A stretch of DNA of 64,000 bases, taken from assembly GCA_964058845.1 (NCBI GenBank), contig CAXKVR010000244.1, forward strand, positions 1 through 64,000, read 5' to 3'. The DNA is from Carex sylvatica (Eukaryota; Streptophyta; Magnoliopsida; Poales; Cyperaceae). Positions 1-12,972 of this stretch are shown here, piece by piece. The notes under the pieces were generated by a model. The model saw nothing but the letters and a program-made list of their open reading frames with translations. It searched no databases and had not been told where the DNA came from. Every line of letters begins with the position of its first letter. The stretch's first letter is position 1. The translations under genes were made by a program, and so were the position numbers.

Positions 1-3000
1 GGAGCACTCTAGTAGTGTCTCCAGATGGCAAGATAATAATGCATTTACAACCCTAATACAACAATCCAATTGAAGGTGTTTGGAGCACTCTTGTTGTGTA
101 TAAGGCAAGATAATAATGAATATACAACCCTAATACAAGAATCCAATTGAAGGTGGTGTTTAGAGCACTCTAGTGGTGTCTCTATATGACGAGATAATAG
201 GGCAGTTACAACCCTAATACAACACTCCAATTATTGTTGTTTGGATCACTCTAGTTGTGTCTCTATATGGCAAGGTAAAATGGCATTTACAACCCAAATA
301 CAACACTCCAATTGATGCTGTTAGGAGCACTCTAGTGGTGTCTCTATATGGGAAGATAATAGGGCATTTAAATCCCAAATACTACACTCGAGTTGAATTT
401 GTTTGGGGCATTCTAGTAGTGTCTCTATATGGCAAGATAAAATGGCATTTACAACCCAAATACAACACTCGAATTGATGGTGCATGGAGCACTCTAGTAG
501 TGTCTCCAGATGGCAAGATAATAATGCATTTACAACCCTAATACAACAATCCAATTGAAGATGTTTGGAGCACTCTTGTTGTGTATAAGGCAAGATAATA
601 ATGAATATACAACCCTAATACAAGAATCCAATTGAAGGTGGTGTTTAGAGCACTCTAGTGGTGTCTCTATATGACGAGATAATAGGGCAGTTACAACCCT
701 AATACAACACTCCAATTATTGTTGTTTGGATCACTCTAGTTGTGTCTCTATATGGCAAGGTAAAATGGCATTTACAACCCAAATACAACACTCCAATTGA
801 TGCTGTTAGGAGCAGTCTAGTGGTGTCTCTATATGGGAAGATAATAGGGCATTTAAATCCCAAATACTACACTCGAGTTGAAGTTGTTTGGAGCACTCTA
901 GTAGTGTCTCTATATGGCAAGATAAAATGGCATTTACAACCCAAATACAACACTCCAATTAATGGTGCATGGAGCACTCTAGTAGTGTCTCCAGATGGCA
1001 AGATAATAATGCATTTACAACCCTAATACAACAATCCAATTGAAGGTGTTTGGAGCACTCTTGTTGTGTATAAGGCAAGATAATAATGAATATACAACCC
1101 TAATACAAGAATCCAATTGAAGGTGGTGTTTAGAGCACTCTAGTGGTGTCTCTATAAAGCAAGACAATAGGGCATTTACAACCCTAATACAACACTCCAA
1201 TTGAAGGTGTTTGCAACACTCTAGTTGTGTCTCTATATGGAAAGATAATAATGCATTTGCAACCCTAATACAATAATCCAATTGAAGGTGTTTGGAGCAC
1301 TCTAGTAGTGTCTCTATATGGCAAGATAATAGGGCATTTACAACCCTAATACAACACTCCAATTGTTGTTGTTTGGATCACTCTAGTTATGTCTCTATAT
1401 GGCGAGATAATAGTTCATTTACAACCCAAATACAACACTCAAGTTGAAGGTGTTGGGAGCACTCTAGTAGTATCTCTATATAGCAAGATAAAATGACATT
1501 TACAACCCTAATACAATAATCAAATTGAAGGTGTTTGGAGCACTCTAGTAGTGTCTCTATAAAGCAAGACAATAGGGCATTTACAACCCTAATACAATAC
1601 TCCAATTGATGGTGTTCGGAGTTATCTAGTAGTGTCTCTATATGGCAAAATAATGAGGCATTTACAACAATAAAACAACACTCCAATTGAAGGTGTATGG
1701 AGCACTCTAGTGGTGTCTCTATATGGAAAGATAATAGGGCATTTAAATCCCAAATACTACACTCCAGTTGAAGTTGTTTGGAGCACTCTAGTAGTGTCTC
1801 TATATGGCAACATAAAATGGCATTTACAACCCAAATACAACACTCCAATTGATGGTGCATGGAGCACTCTAGTAGTGTCTCCAGATGGCAAGATAATAAT
1901 GAATTTACAACCCTAATACAATAATTCAATTGAAGGTGGTGTTTAGAGCACTCTAGTGGTGTCTCTATATGACGAGATAATAGGGCAATTACAACCCTAA
2001 TACAACACTCCGATTATTGTTGTTTGGATCACTCTAGTTGTGTCTCTATATGGCGAGATAATTGGGCATTTACAACCCAAATACAACACTCAAGTTGAAG
2101 GTGTTTTGGAGCACTCTAGTAGTGTCTCTATAAAGCATGACAATAGGGCATTTACAACCCTAATACAACACTCCAATTGAAGATGTTTGCAGCACTCTAG
2201 TTGTGTCTCTATAAGGCAAGATAATAATGCATTTGCAACCCTAATACAACAATCCAATTGAAGGTGTTTGGAGCACTCTAGTAGTGTCTCTATATGGCAA
2301 GATAATAGGGCATTTACAACCCTAATACAACACTCCAATTGTTGTTGTTTGGATCACTCTAGTTGTGTCTCTATATGGCGAGATAATAGTTCATTTACAA
2401 CCCAAATACAACACTCAAGTTGAAGGTGTTGGGAGCACTCTAGTAGTCTCTCTATATAGGATGATAAAATGGCATTTACAACCCTAATACAATAATCAAA
2501 TTGAAGGTGTTTGGAGCACTCTAGTAGTGTCTATATAAAGTAAGATAATAGGGCATTTACAACCCTAATACAACACTCCCATTGATGGTGTACGGAGCAC
2601 TGTTGTCGTGTCTCTAGATGGAAAAATAATAGGGCATTGACAACCATAATACAACGCTCCAATTGAAGGTGTTCGGAGCACTCTAGTACTGTCTTTATAT
2701 GGCAAGATAATAGGGCATTTACATCCCTAAGACAATACTCCAGTTGAAGGTGTTTGGAGCACTCTAGTAGTGTCTCTATAAGGCAAGATAATATTGCATT
2801 TAGAACCCAAATACAAGACTCTAATTGATGGTGTTGGGAGCACTCTAGTAGTGTCTCTCTATATGGCAAGATAAATGGCATTTACAACCATAATACAACA
2901 CTCCCATTGATGGTGTACGGAGCACTGTTGTCGTGTCTCCAGATGGAAAAATAATAGGGCATTTACAACCATAATACAACGCTCCAATTGAAGGTGTTCG

Positions 3001-6000
3001 GAGTTCTCTAGTAGTGTCTCTATATGGCAAAATAATGAGGCATTTACAACAATAAAACAACACTCCAATTGAAGGTGTATGGAGCACTCTAGTGGTGTCT
3101 CTATATGGAAAGATAATAGGGCATTTAAATCCCAAATACTACACTCGAGTTGAAGTTGTTTGGAGCACTCTAGTAGTGTCTCTATATGGCAAGATAAAAT
3201 GGCATTTACAACCCAAATACAACACTCCAATTGATGGTGCATGGAGCACTCTAGTAGTGTCTCCAGATGGCAAGATAATAATGCATTTACAACCCTAATA
3301 CAACAATCCAATTGAAGGTGTTTGGAGCACTCTTGTTGTGTATAAGGCAAGATAATAATGAATATACAACCCTAATACAAGAATCCAATTGAAGGTGGTG
3401 TTTAGAGCACTCTAGTGGTGTCTCTATATGACGAGATAATAGGGCAGTTACAACCCTAATACAACACTCCAATTATTGTTGTTTGGATCACTCTAGTTGT
3501 GTCTCTATATGGCAAGGTAAAATGGCATTTACAACCCAAATACAACACTCCAATTGATGCTGTTAGGAGCACTCTAGTGGTGTCTCTATATGGGAAGATA
3601 ATAGGGCATTTAAATCCCAAATACTACACTCGAGTTGAATTTGTTTGGGGCATTCTAGTAGTGTCTCTATATGGCAAGATAAAATGGCATTTACAACCCA
3701 AATACAACACTCGAATTGATGGTGCATGGAGCACTCTAGTAGTGTCTCCAGATGGCAAGATAATAATGCATTTACAACCCTAATACAACAATCCAATTGA
3801 AGATGTTTGGAGCACTCTTGTTGTGTATAAGGCAAGATAATAATGAATATACAACCCTAATACAAGAATCCAATTGAAGGTGGTGTTTAGAGCACTCTAG
3901 TGGTGTCTCTATATGACGAGATAATAGGGCAGTTACAACCCTAATACAACACTCCAATTATTGTTGTTTGGATCACTCTAGTTGTGTCTCTATATGGCAA
4001 GGTAAAATGGCATTTACAACCCAAATACAACACTCCAATTGATGCTGTTAGGAGCAGTCTAGTGGTGTCTCTATATGGGAAGATAATAGGGCATTTAAAT
4101 CCCAAATACTACACTCGAGTTGAAGTTGTTTGGAGCACTCTAGTAGTGTCTCTATATGGCAAGATAAAATGGCATTTACAACCCAAATACAACACTCCAA
4201 TTAATGGTGCATGGAGCACTCTAGTAGTGTCTCCAGATGGCAAGATAATAATGCATTTACAACCCTAATACAACAATCCAATTGAAGGTGTTTGGAGCAC
4301 TCTTGTTGTGTATAAGGCAAGATAATAATGAATATACAACCCTAATACAAGAATCCAATTGAAGGTGGTGTTTAGAGCACTCTAGTGGTGTCTCTATAAA
4401 GCAAGACAATAGGGCATTTACAACCCTAATACAACACTCCAATTGAAGGTGTTTGCAACACTCTAGTTGTGTCTCTATATGGAAAGATAATAATGCATTT
4501 GCAACCCTAATACAATAATCCAATTGAAGGTGTTTGGAGCACTCTAGTAGTGTCTCTATATGGCAAGATAATAGGGCATTTACAACCCTAATACAACACT
4601 CCAATTGTTGTTGTTTGGATCACTCTAGTTATGTCTCTATATGGCGAGATAATAGTTCATTTACAACCCAAATACAACACTCAAGTTGAAGGTGTTGGGA
4701 GCACTCTAGTAGTATCTCTATATAGCAAGATAAAATGACATTTACAACCCTAATACAATAATCAAATTGAAGGTGTTTGGAGCACTCTAGTAGTGTCTCT
4801 ATAAAGCAAGACAATAGGGCATTTACAACCCTAATACAATACTCCAATTGATGGTGTTCGGAGTTATCTAGTAGTGTCTCTATATGGCAAAATAATGAGG
4901 CATTTACAACAATAAAACAACACTCCAATTGAAGGTGTATGGAGCACTCTAGTGGTGTCTCTATATGGAAAGATAATAGGGCATTTAAATCCCAAATACT
5001 ACACTCCAGTTGAAGTTGTTTGGAGCACTCTAGTAGTGTCTCTATATGGCAACATAAAATGGCATTTACAACCCAAATACAACACTCCAATTGATGGTGC
5101 ATGGAGCACTCTAGTAGTGTCTCCAGATGGCAAGATAATAATGAATTTACAACCCTAATACAATAATTCAATTGAAGGTGGTGTTTAGAGCACTCTAGTG
5201 GTGTCTCTATATGACGAGATAATAGGGCAATTACAACCCTAATACAACACTCCGATTATTGTTGTTTGGATCACTCTAGTTGTGTCTCTATATGGCGAGA
5301 TAATTGGGCATTTACAACCCAAATACAACACTCAAGTTGAAGGTGTTTTGGAGCACTCTAGTAGTGTCTCTATAAAGCATGACAATAGGGCATTTACAAC
5401 CCTAATACAACACTCCAATTGAAGATGTTTGCAGCACTCTAGTTGTGTCTCTATAAGGCAAGATAATAATGCATTTGCAACCCTAATACAACAATCCAAT
5501 TGAAGGTGTTTGGAGCACTCTAGTAGTGTCTCTATATGGCAAGATAATAGGGCATTTACAACCCTAATACAACACTCCAATTGTTGTTGTTTGGATCACT
5601 CTAGTTGTGTCTCTATATGGCGAGATAATAGTTCATTTACAACCCAAATACAACACTCAAGTTGAAGGTGTTGGGAGCACTCTAGTAGTCTCTCTATATA
5701 GGATGATAAAATGGCATTTACAACCCTAATACAATAATCAAATTGAAGGTGTTTGGAGCACTCTAGTAGTGTCTATATAAAGTAAGATAATAGGGCATTT
5801 ACAACCCTAATACAACACTCCCATTGATGGTGTACGGAGCACTGTTGTCGTGTCTCTAGATGGAAAAATAATAGGGCATTGACAACCATAATACAACGCT
5901 CCAATTGAAGGTGTTCGGAGCACTCTAGTACTGTCTTTATATGGCAAGATAATAGGGCATTTACATCCCTAAGACAATACTCCAGTTGAAGGTGTTTGGA

Positions 6001-7728
6001 GCACTCTAGTAGTGTCTCTATAAGGCAAGATAATATTGCATTTAGAACCCAAATACAAGACTCTAATTGATGGTGTTGGGAGCACTCTAGTAGTGTCTCT
6101 CTATATGGCAAGATAAATGGCATTTACAACCATAATACAACACTCCCATTGATGGTGTACGGAGCACTGTTGTCGTGTCTCCAGATGGAAAAATAATAGG
6201 GCATTTACAACCATAATACAACGCTCCAATTGAAGGTGTTCGGAGTTCTCTAGTAGTGTCTCTATATGGCAAAATAATGAGGCATTTACAACAATAAAAC
6301 AACACTCCAATTGAAGGTGTATGGAGCACTCTAGTGGTGTCTCTATATGGAAAGATAATAGGGCATTTAAATCCCAAATACTACACTCCAGTTGAAGTTG
6401 TTTGGAGCACTCTAGTAGTGTCTCTATATGGCAACATAAAATGGCATTTACAACCCAAATACAACACTCCAATTGATGGTGCATGGAGCACTCTAGTAGT
6501 GTCTCCAGATGGCAAGATAATAATGAATTTACAACCCTAATACAATAATTCAATTGAAGGTGGTGTTTAGAGCACTCTAGTGGTGTCTCTATATGACGAG
6601 ATAATAGGGCAATTACAACCCTAATACAACACTCCGATTATTGTTGTTTGGATCACTCTAGTTGTGTCTCTATATGGCGAGATAATTGGGCATTTACAAC
6701 CCAAATACAACACTCAAGTTGAAGGTGTTTTGGAGCACTCTAGTAGTGTCTCTATAAAGCATGACAATAGGGCATTTACAACCCTAATACAACACTCCAA
6801 TTGAAGATGTTTGCAGCACTCTAGTTGTGTCTCTATAAGGCAAGATAATAATGCATTTGCAACCCTAATACAACAATCCAATTGAAGGTGTTTGGAGCAC
6901 TCTAGTAGTGTCTCTATATGGCAAGATAATAGGGCATTTACAACCCTAATACAACACTCCAATTGTTGTTGTTTGGATCACTCTAGTTGTGTCTCTATAT
7001 GGCGAGATAATAGTTCATTTACAACCCAAATACAACACTCAAGTTGAAGGTGTTGGGAGCACTCTAGTAGTCTCTCTATATAGGATGATAAAATGGCATT
7101 TACAACCCTAATACAATAATCAAATTGAAGGTGTTTGGAGCACTCTAGTAGTGTCTATATAAAGTAAGATAATAGGGCATTTACAACCCTAATACAACAC
7201 TCCCATTGATGGTGTACGGAGCACTGTTGTCGTGTCTCTAGATGGAAAAATAATAGGGCATTGACAACCATAATACAACGCTCCAATTGAAGGTGTTCGG
7301 AGCACTCTAGTACTGTCTTTATATGGCAAGATAATAGGGCATTTACATCCCTAAGACAATACTCCAGTTGAAGGTGTTTGGAGCACTCTAGTAGTGTCTC
7401 TATAAGGCAAGATAATATTGCATTTAGAACCCAAATACAAGACTCTAATTGATGGTGTTGGGAGCACTCTAGTAGTGTCTCTCTATATGGCAAGATAAAT
7501 GGCATTTACAACCATAATACAACACTCCCATTGATGGTGTACGGAGCACTGTTTTCGTGTCTCCAGATGGAAAAATAATAGGGCATTTACAACCATAATA
7601 CAACGCTCCAATTGAAGGTGTTCGGAGCACTCTAGTACTGTCTTTATATTGCAAGATAATAGGGCATTTACATCCCTAAGACAATACTCCAGTTGAAGGT
7701 GTTTGGAGCACTCTAATATTGTCTCTGA
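1..7728. repeat. 81-bp tandem satellite with nested higher-order repeats
   Basis: About 95 head-to-tail monomers of roughly 81 bp fill this stretch. Each carries the recognisable blocks GGAGCACTCTAGTAGTGTC, CTATATGGCAAGATAATA, CATTTACAACCC and CAATTGAAGGTG. Neighbouring monomers differ by many substitutions and occasional small indels. The left end lies outside the window; the right end fades out in TTGTCTCTGATT near 7728. Because 81 is divisible by three, long stop-free frames appear on both strands: forward VVSLYGKIIGHL-type repeats and reverse LECSKHLQLECCIRVVNALL-type repeats, both 27 residues. I treat these as by-products of the period, since they start and stop wherever a monomer mutates. 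No known protein family is recognised. Confidence 0.95.
3243..6388. repeat. Near-identical copy of positions 1-3146 (3242-bp higher-order unit)
   Basis: Everything from 1 to about 3146 recurs 3242 bp later; the stretches I compared were identical, although neighbouring monomers inside the unit differ clearly. The first difference I noted is at 3147/6389 (ACTCGAG against ACTCCAG). After this the sequence follows the copy 1382 bp upstream: 6334-7505 matches 4952-6123. A 485-bp unit (six monomers minus one base) is repeated at 1, 486 and 971 and again at 3243, 3728 and 4213. There are thus three nested periods: 485, 1382 and 3242 bp. Recent unequal exchange would explain this, but a collapsed or duplicated assembly could also produce it. 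Confidence 0.85.
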
Positions 7729-10605
7729 TTGTAGGGCCCAACCGCAAAATAATAGATGTTGAACTGGAGGGATGGTAAACTGAAGATGACGGGCCTCCTT
7801 CACCCGATGATGCTGAGATTGTTGCTGATGGACCTCTACCTCCACCACCATTTCCTGCACCTAGAAACCCTGACTCTTCAGGACCGTCCATGTTATCCCT
7901 ACCCTCTGAGCCGTCCATGTCTGGTCAAGATGTCAGGCATGCTAAGCGCCAAAGAAATGAGCCTGTTCCTTAGTGATCAAGAGCGACAACCTTTCTTGAT
8001 GCTCAAATCATGTCATGTCATATTATGTAATGATATATATCTTAAATAAATCCTTAAGTCCCACAAATGAATATGCCCAAAACCATATATGATAAGTCAA
8101 TGAACCAAATGCCTGAGGAAAATGTTTCGCATGGCCCAAATGACCTAACCAGCCGATGAGTGAAATTGTCTCGAGCGAAATGTAAGGTCCCCCAACTGTA
8201 CACAAATTTCAAAAAGGCCTCTCGCTACAAAAAAGGCTTTGTTGGTTGTGCCCTTTAACAACCCTCACAAAGGCTTTGTTGTGTTGTGCCCTTAAACAAC
8301 CTACACTGGCGTGTCTGTCCATTCAGTATGTAAAATAGACAGACATGCTTTAAACTTTGTTCTTTAAATAAAGCTGGGCTTTGATGTTGTGCCCACTTGA
8401 AACAACTACCACCGGTTTTGTCTCTTCCCGATTTGAAGAATATAGAAACAGGATTTCTTCATTGTCTTTTAAACAATAGGGTTCCTAATGATGATATCTC
8501 AAATAAAATCAAAAGATAGAGAAAGTGATCGTTAAGACTATTTTAAATTTGAAGGCACCAAACCCCCTTTAAAACATGTTTTCAAATCAAATCAAATTGG
8601 CAATGCATTTTTCACTCAGAAGGCATGAGAGTAGTGATGTAAGATTCCACCCACAAATCATGCCTACAATATAAAAGTCCCACCATCAATATAAGAGTGG
8701 AGAGATATAAAGGCCACAAGTAAAGCCTCAAGCGCAAAATAAGCTTTGTCAAGATTGTGCCCTTTAAAATAATTGTCACTGGTACGCTCGTCCAACCAGT
8801 CATTAAAACGATGAGCAAGCTTTATATTTTGTGTTGGACAAAATAAGGCTTTGATATTGTGCCTGGGACATGTGAGCACCAAAACAATTATCTTAAACTC
8901 TGTCTGAATACTAATTCCACCAGCTTACTCCTCTAACCCCACCGGCCAAACAAGCCTTACCCTATATATGTTGCAAAGGACTGGTAATGAAATCAAGACA
9001 TAGTCCCCCGGGCAAAACAAGCCTTTCTTGCTAAATACAAGATGCCCAGTCCCACTGGCTTCAATATGGCCTCTTCCAAATCAAATACTTTATCTCCCCA
9101 GTCTCATCTGGTATACAATACAAACAGTGCCCAAAATAGGTTGTCAAGTAAAAACAATGCCTGAAAGAGGCTCTCAAATCCAAAGTAAAATACAAGCAAA
9201 TCCAAAACCAAATCCATATCATAAGCCAAAGCAAGCCACAATTTGGTACGTCATGATGCATACCAAGGGTGAGCTCGATGGCATGCACCCTACAACATGA
9301 TAAATGAACCTAAAACATGTCCTAGATACAGATGCCTAAGCCTAAGACGCATTAGGGACCATAGCCACAGATGGAGCAGCAGTTGCAGAAGTCTCATGAG
9401 TATTGTCTGTGACCTATCCTCCAACCACAACGGGCAATCCTGCCCCAAGCTGACCTGATCTTGCAAACATAGACAAGGGTTAGGAAAACAGATAATATAA
9501 ACCATGAAAAGGAAGTAAAGCCAAATAAACCCGTACTTGATCCCCTTGAAAGCGTGATGGCTCATGATGAGCAAGCTTTGGCGATAGCCCGTCCCCATAA
9601 AATAAACGATGATCACTATGATAAAGTGCAGACCCCCTCTGGATGTTATGGTCTGCTCTCAATCTAGTCTCTGAAATTCAGTCGATAGAATCTCCTGGAA
9701 ATCTACCCCTTAATGGGAACGAAACTAGCGGCAACGGGTCATGGCTAGTGAACAGAATCCCTGCACAAATCCAATAATGGCACCCCAAATATGAAGCCCA
9801 ATAATGGCGGCCTAAATATGAAATCCAATAATGGCACCCCAAATGTGAAGCCCAGTGAAGGTACCCCAAATATGAAGCCCAATAATGACTACAAAATAGA
9901 CCAATAATGGTTACAAAGAATGCCCAACAAGCCAAGACCAATAATGGTATATGAAAGGAAGGAATTCGGGTCACACATGCCCGGGTCATCCAAAGCGGCT
10001 ATACAAGAGCCAACACCCATGAACAAGCTCCCAAGCACCCCCAAACCAGAAGCAAATAAAACAATGATTAGACAAAATCTGAAATCAAGACAAGATGTCA
10101 TGGTATAACCTACCTAAAACCTCAAATATACAAAGTGCAAGCATGGTTTAAAGTTTCCGACAACTCAACCCTACTTCTCATGCCACAAGAATGCTGAAGT
10201 AGGGTCGTTCTCGTTGCCTACTAGGCCAGGGCACCCGTCTGTGGGACTGCCTCCTCGGCTGAACAGACACCTCGGGAATGCGTGTTTGGAGGGTAAGGGA
10301 AAGTAGGTTGAATATATGGCCTAACCCGGATCTATCCCAAAGAGCATACATTTACCGACCCCATGCAAGTACTAAGTATAGATGAGGCTAAGGGAAAGTT
10401 TACCTTGATGCCTAGCCATGATTGAAGAAGATGACCAAGCAAGCTTTCAAGCCTTCAAAGCCCAACCTGAAGTTCCAATACCTGAAATAAGAGCACAAGA
10501 TATAAATTCAAAAGGAATTTCATGAAGTATAAGAGATACACTGGGGGCACCTGGCTGAGCTGTTAAGTTCTATGGTTTTCACACCCCACCCAAGTAGGGG
10601 GCAAT
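7729..10605. mobile_element. Non-coding 3' region of an LTR retrotransposon (inferred)
   Basis: No intact gene is visible. The stretch contains degenerate repeats built on GGCTTTGTTGTGCCCTTTAAACAAC (spread over 8225-8870), a 27-bp tandem array (9766-9893), and a purine-rich tract CAAGTAGGGGGCAATTG at 10591-10606 directly before TGTTATATCC. That junction is how the polypurine tract and 3' LTR of plant Ty3/gypsy elements look. On the minus strand, 9660-9535 could encode about 41 gene-like residues (RADHNIQRGSALYHSDHRL...) ending at a possible GT donor, and 7918-7730 a Gly/Ser-rich stretch; I do not recognise either. Tat/Ogre-type elements are known to carry tandem repeats in their 3' untranslated region, so the upstream satellite may belong to the same element. 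The family assignment is inference. Confidence 0.4.
9766..9893. repeat. 27-bp tandem repeat, about five units
   Basis: Units of the form CCCAATAATGGCACCCCAAA followed by TATGAAG recur about every 27 bp with a few substitutions; the last unit is degenerate. On the minus strand they read as a nine-residue repeat (CHYWASYLG-like). The array is unrelated in sequence to the 81-bp satellite upstream. Confidence 0.8.
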
Positions 10606-10830
10606 TGTTATATCCTAAAATGGTGCTAAATTAAACAAATGGAAAATGGCAATGTTAAAACACTTGGAGAATATGCCAAAAATTAGTGAGGGCTCTCCAA
10701 GATGAATGGATGACGGCATATTATAATATATGATAATATTCTACATGATGAACCATGAATTTTGATATATTATATACTTCCTCAATTCTGTGATCAAAAT
10801 CAAGATCCCTAATTTATATATCTCAGTAGT
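10606..10830 (+). mobile_element. Start of a putative 3' LTR
   Basis: TGTTATATCC begins immediately after the purine tract at 10591-10605, matching the TG start of a retrotransposon LTR. I could not find the CA end, a second LTR copy or a target duplication in the window, so the length is unknown and the end given here is arbitrary. The 5' LTR would lie left of the window. Confidence 0.35.
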
Positions 10831-11339
10831 GTCACCAGGAATAACAATAAATTTTGTTCCAGAAAAATGACTCGCTAAAAAATAAATTTCGTTACAGAAA
10901 TCCTATTAGCAACAAAAAAAAATTGATAAAAAAAGAGACAAAGCTAAAACTTAGGGTTAGCTGGAGAGGGTCGATCGGCATTCAGAGAGGTCGTAGAGGG
11001 GAAAGGCACCAAGAAGGCCAAGGGCATGCTATATCGGAAGCGTTTGCGAGGAAGGAGTGATTGCGTAGCACCGTATCTGTTACGAGAGGGAGTTCTCTTC
11101 GTAGAGATCACGAGAGTGATCAGTATTGGCTAAGCAGTGGCAGGGAGGAGAGACACAAGTGGCGATCGCATTTGAGGAGAGGGAGTACGCAAAGAGAAAT
11201 TAGAGTTAATCAAATTTTGGCTTTTAAATAGAATGAATTTTTCATCCGATGGCATTGAATAAAATTTTTGGAATCTAATTTAGCGCCAGAATAAAATTTA
11301 CACACAGATGTGAAAATTGAAATCAAAATTTTGGCTCTT
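10831..11339. other. Unassigned stretch, no gene seen
   Basis: Contains AAATTTTGTTCC/AAATTTCGTTAC repeats (10845-10915) resembling DNA-transposon subterminal repeats, then a GA/GC-richer patch (10960-11180) rich in GAGAGGG and GTAGAG motifs. No reading frame or RNA gene could be supported. Confidence 0.4.
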
Positions 11340-11800
11340 AAATTTGTGTATTGTTTATTTTCACATGAACAATTGATAATCGATCTGAAATAAAATAATT
11401 CAAAATTTATTTAAAATGATTATGGAAAAATATTGAACATAACAAACATAAAAATTGTAAAGTTTGATTATGTCTAAGCATCGATCCATGATAAAATGTT
11501 TATATGCCATCTATTGTCAATTCGAACCGTTCAAATTAAAGAGCATCACATTCATTTTATTGTAGCAAAATTTGATGAAATTTTATTTTCATTTATCTAT
11601 CCATCCAATTGACAAAATATTAAAACATCGAAGGGCTATAAACACTTCACATTGGATCGAAGCTCAAACATAATCAAACTTCAGAACTTTTACGTTAGTT
11701 ATGTTCAATATTTTTTTACGATCATTTTTAAAAAAGAATTAAAATATTTGTAGAATATTTGTGAACCATCGATTGCTCATGTGTAAATTATTTGACACAT
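11340..11800. mobile_element. Foldback (palindromic) MITE-like element
   Basis: The left arm (around TTTTCACATGAACAATTGAT at 11358) and right arm (around GAACCATCGATTGCTCATGT at 11762) are imperfect reverse complements. Complementarity continues inwards through the AACATAAC and AAGTTTGATTATG blocks and their complements near 11665-11710. The edges are approximate and I saw no clear target duplication. Confidence 0.5.
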
Positions 11801-12094
11801 ATTTAAGGGGTAAATAATGATGAAATTATATAAAATTGATAATTATAGGCATGATTTGGCCATAGGAGATATAAATTTTTTGAATGTATTTCATTTTATT
11901 TTTTTTCATATTATTTGTAATACATGCATAATCTAATTTGTACATATGTAAAATTTAGTCGTCTGATAGGTGTTGTGTTGTCTTGATTATCAATGTATGT
12001 CTCCATTTAATGGTCATTTTAGAACAGAGAAGCAATTTTAATTACCACAGAGAGAAAGACGGTTGTGGAAAAGAAACTAAGGAGTACCTTATTT

Positions 12095-12431
12095 TATATT
12101 TCGAACATCACCATCTATTGAATACAGTAAACAGTTGGTGTTGATCTATCCAACACCAACTGCTCATACGACCAACAGTTGGCAAAGGTTAACCCATCAA
12201 CACCATCAGTTGGTTTAACCAACCGATGGGTAGTGCATATCTTTACCAACTATTGGTCAAAATGGACCGATGGCAAATGAGGGAGGTTATCAACACCATC
12301 GGTTGGTTAGATCCAACAGTTGGTGAAAAGTTCGAAGTAATTACAGCGCTGCCACTTGTAACGTACACCATCTATGCAGAAGCACATCCGATGGTAAAGG
12401 GGTGATGGCAAATATATTTTTATTAGTAGTG
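12095..12431. mobile_element. CACTA (En/Spm) transposon end with subterminal repeats
   Basis: The stretch ends in TTTTTATTAGTAGTG, whose reverse complement starts CACTACTAATAAAAA, the hallmark CACTA terminus. It is followed by a possible 3-bp target TTA. Inside are many short direct and inverted copies of CCAACAGTTGG, CCAACCGATGG and CCATCGGTTGG, typical subterminal transposase-binding repeats. No matching opposite end was found upstream, so this is a truncated end. Confidence 0.65.
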
Positions 12432-12434
12432 TTA

Positions 12435-12972
12435 GCTTGTTTTCAATTTTAAATGGAGAAAAAAAATATAAGTATCCAAAAAGAGAGAAAAAAGAAGAAA
12501 AATCATAACAACAATGAAACCAAATTACTATTAGTGTACATTCATTCTATAATCCATAACCACTAAACATCTCTAAAAAATAAATTAATAGCAAACTGCC
12601 CCACAGTCGGACAGTCAACTAAGCATCCATAAAAAAAATAGCAAATTGTCCCTTTGTTGGGGGGGGGGGGGGGGGGGAGGAGGGTTGCTTTTCAAAGATT
12701 TTGGATTTGGAAGATAGATTCGATATATTTTTTAGAGGGTAATAAAAAAAAATTGGCTATAGACTATTGAATAATTTATTCAGGCCTAAATAAATGAAAT
12801 TAAAAAAAATTTAAGGTAGGCAATAGTTAATAAATGAAAGTTATTAATTAATTGACTGTTATATTGTCAATATAAACAAATGTATAATAATAATTTTTTA
12901 TTAATATATATATAGAGAGAGAGGAGTTGGCTAATATCTACACGTTTATTCGGAGCCGTGGAACCACTACTA
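12435..12972. other. Unassigned AT-rich stretch with a 19-base G run
   Basis: No gene is visible. A pure G run occupies 12659-12677, followed by GGAGG. It could form G-quadruplexes and is prone to sequencing error. A TA/GA microsatellite lies at 12905-12923. Confidence 0.6.

Noticed and set aside
1..7505. Dozens of open frames of 60-180 codons on both strands
   Set aside because: They follow from an 81-bp period divisible by three, occur on both strands, and have no consistent start or end; not annotated as genes.
1..7728. CRISPR-like or other short-spaced repeat array
   Set aside because: Repeats are contiguous diverged monomers with no unique spacers, in a plant nuclear context.
9290..9662. 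Minus-strand frames resembling spliced coding sequence
   Set aside because: Possible splice sites exist but no family is recognised and the region is repetitive; kept only as a remark in the retrotransposon entry.
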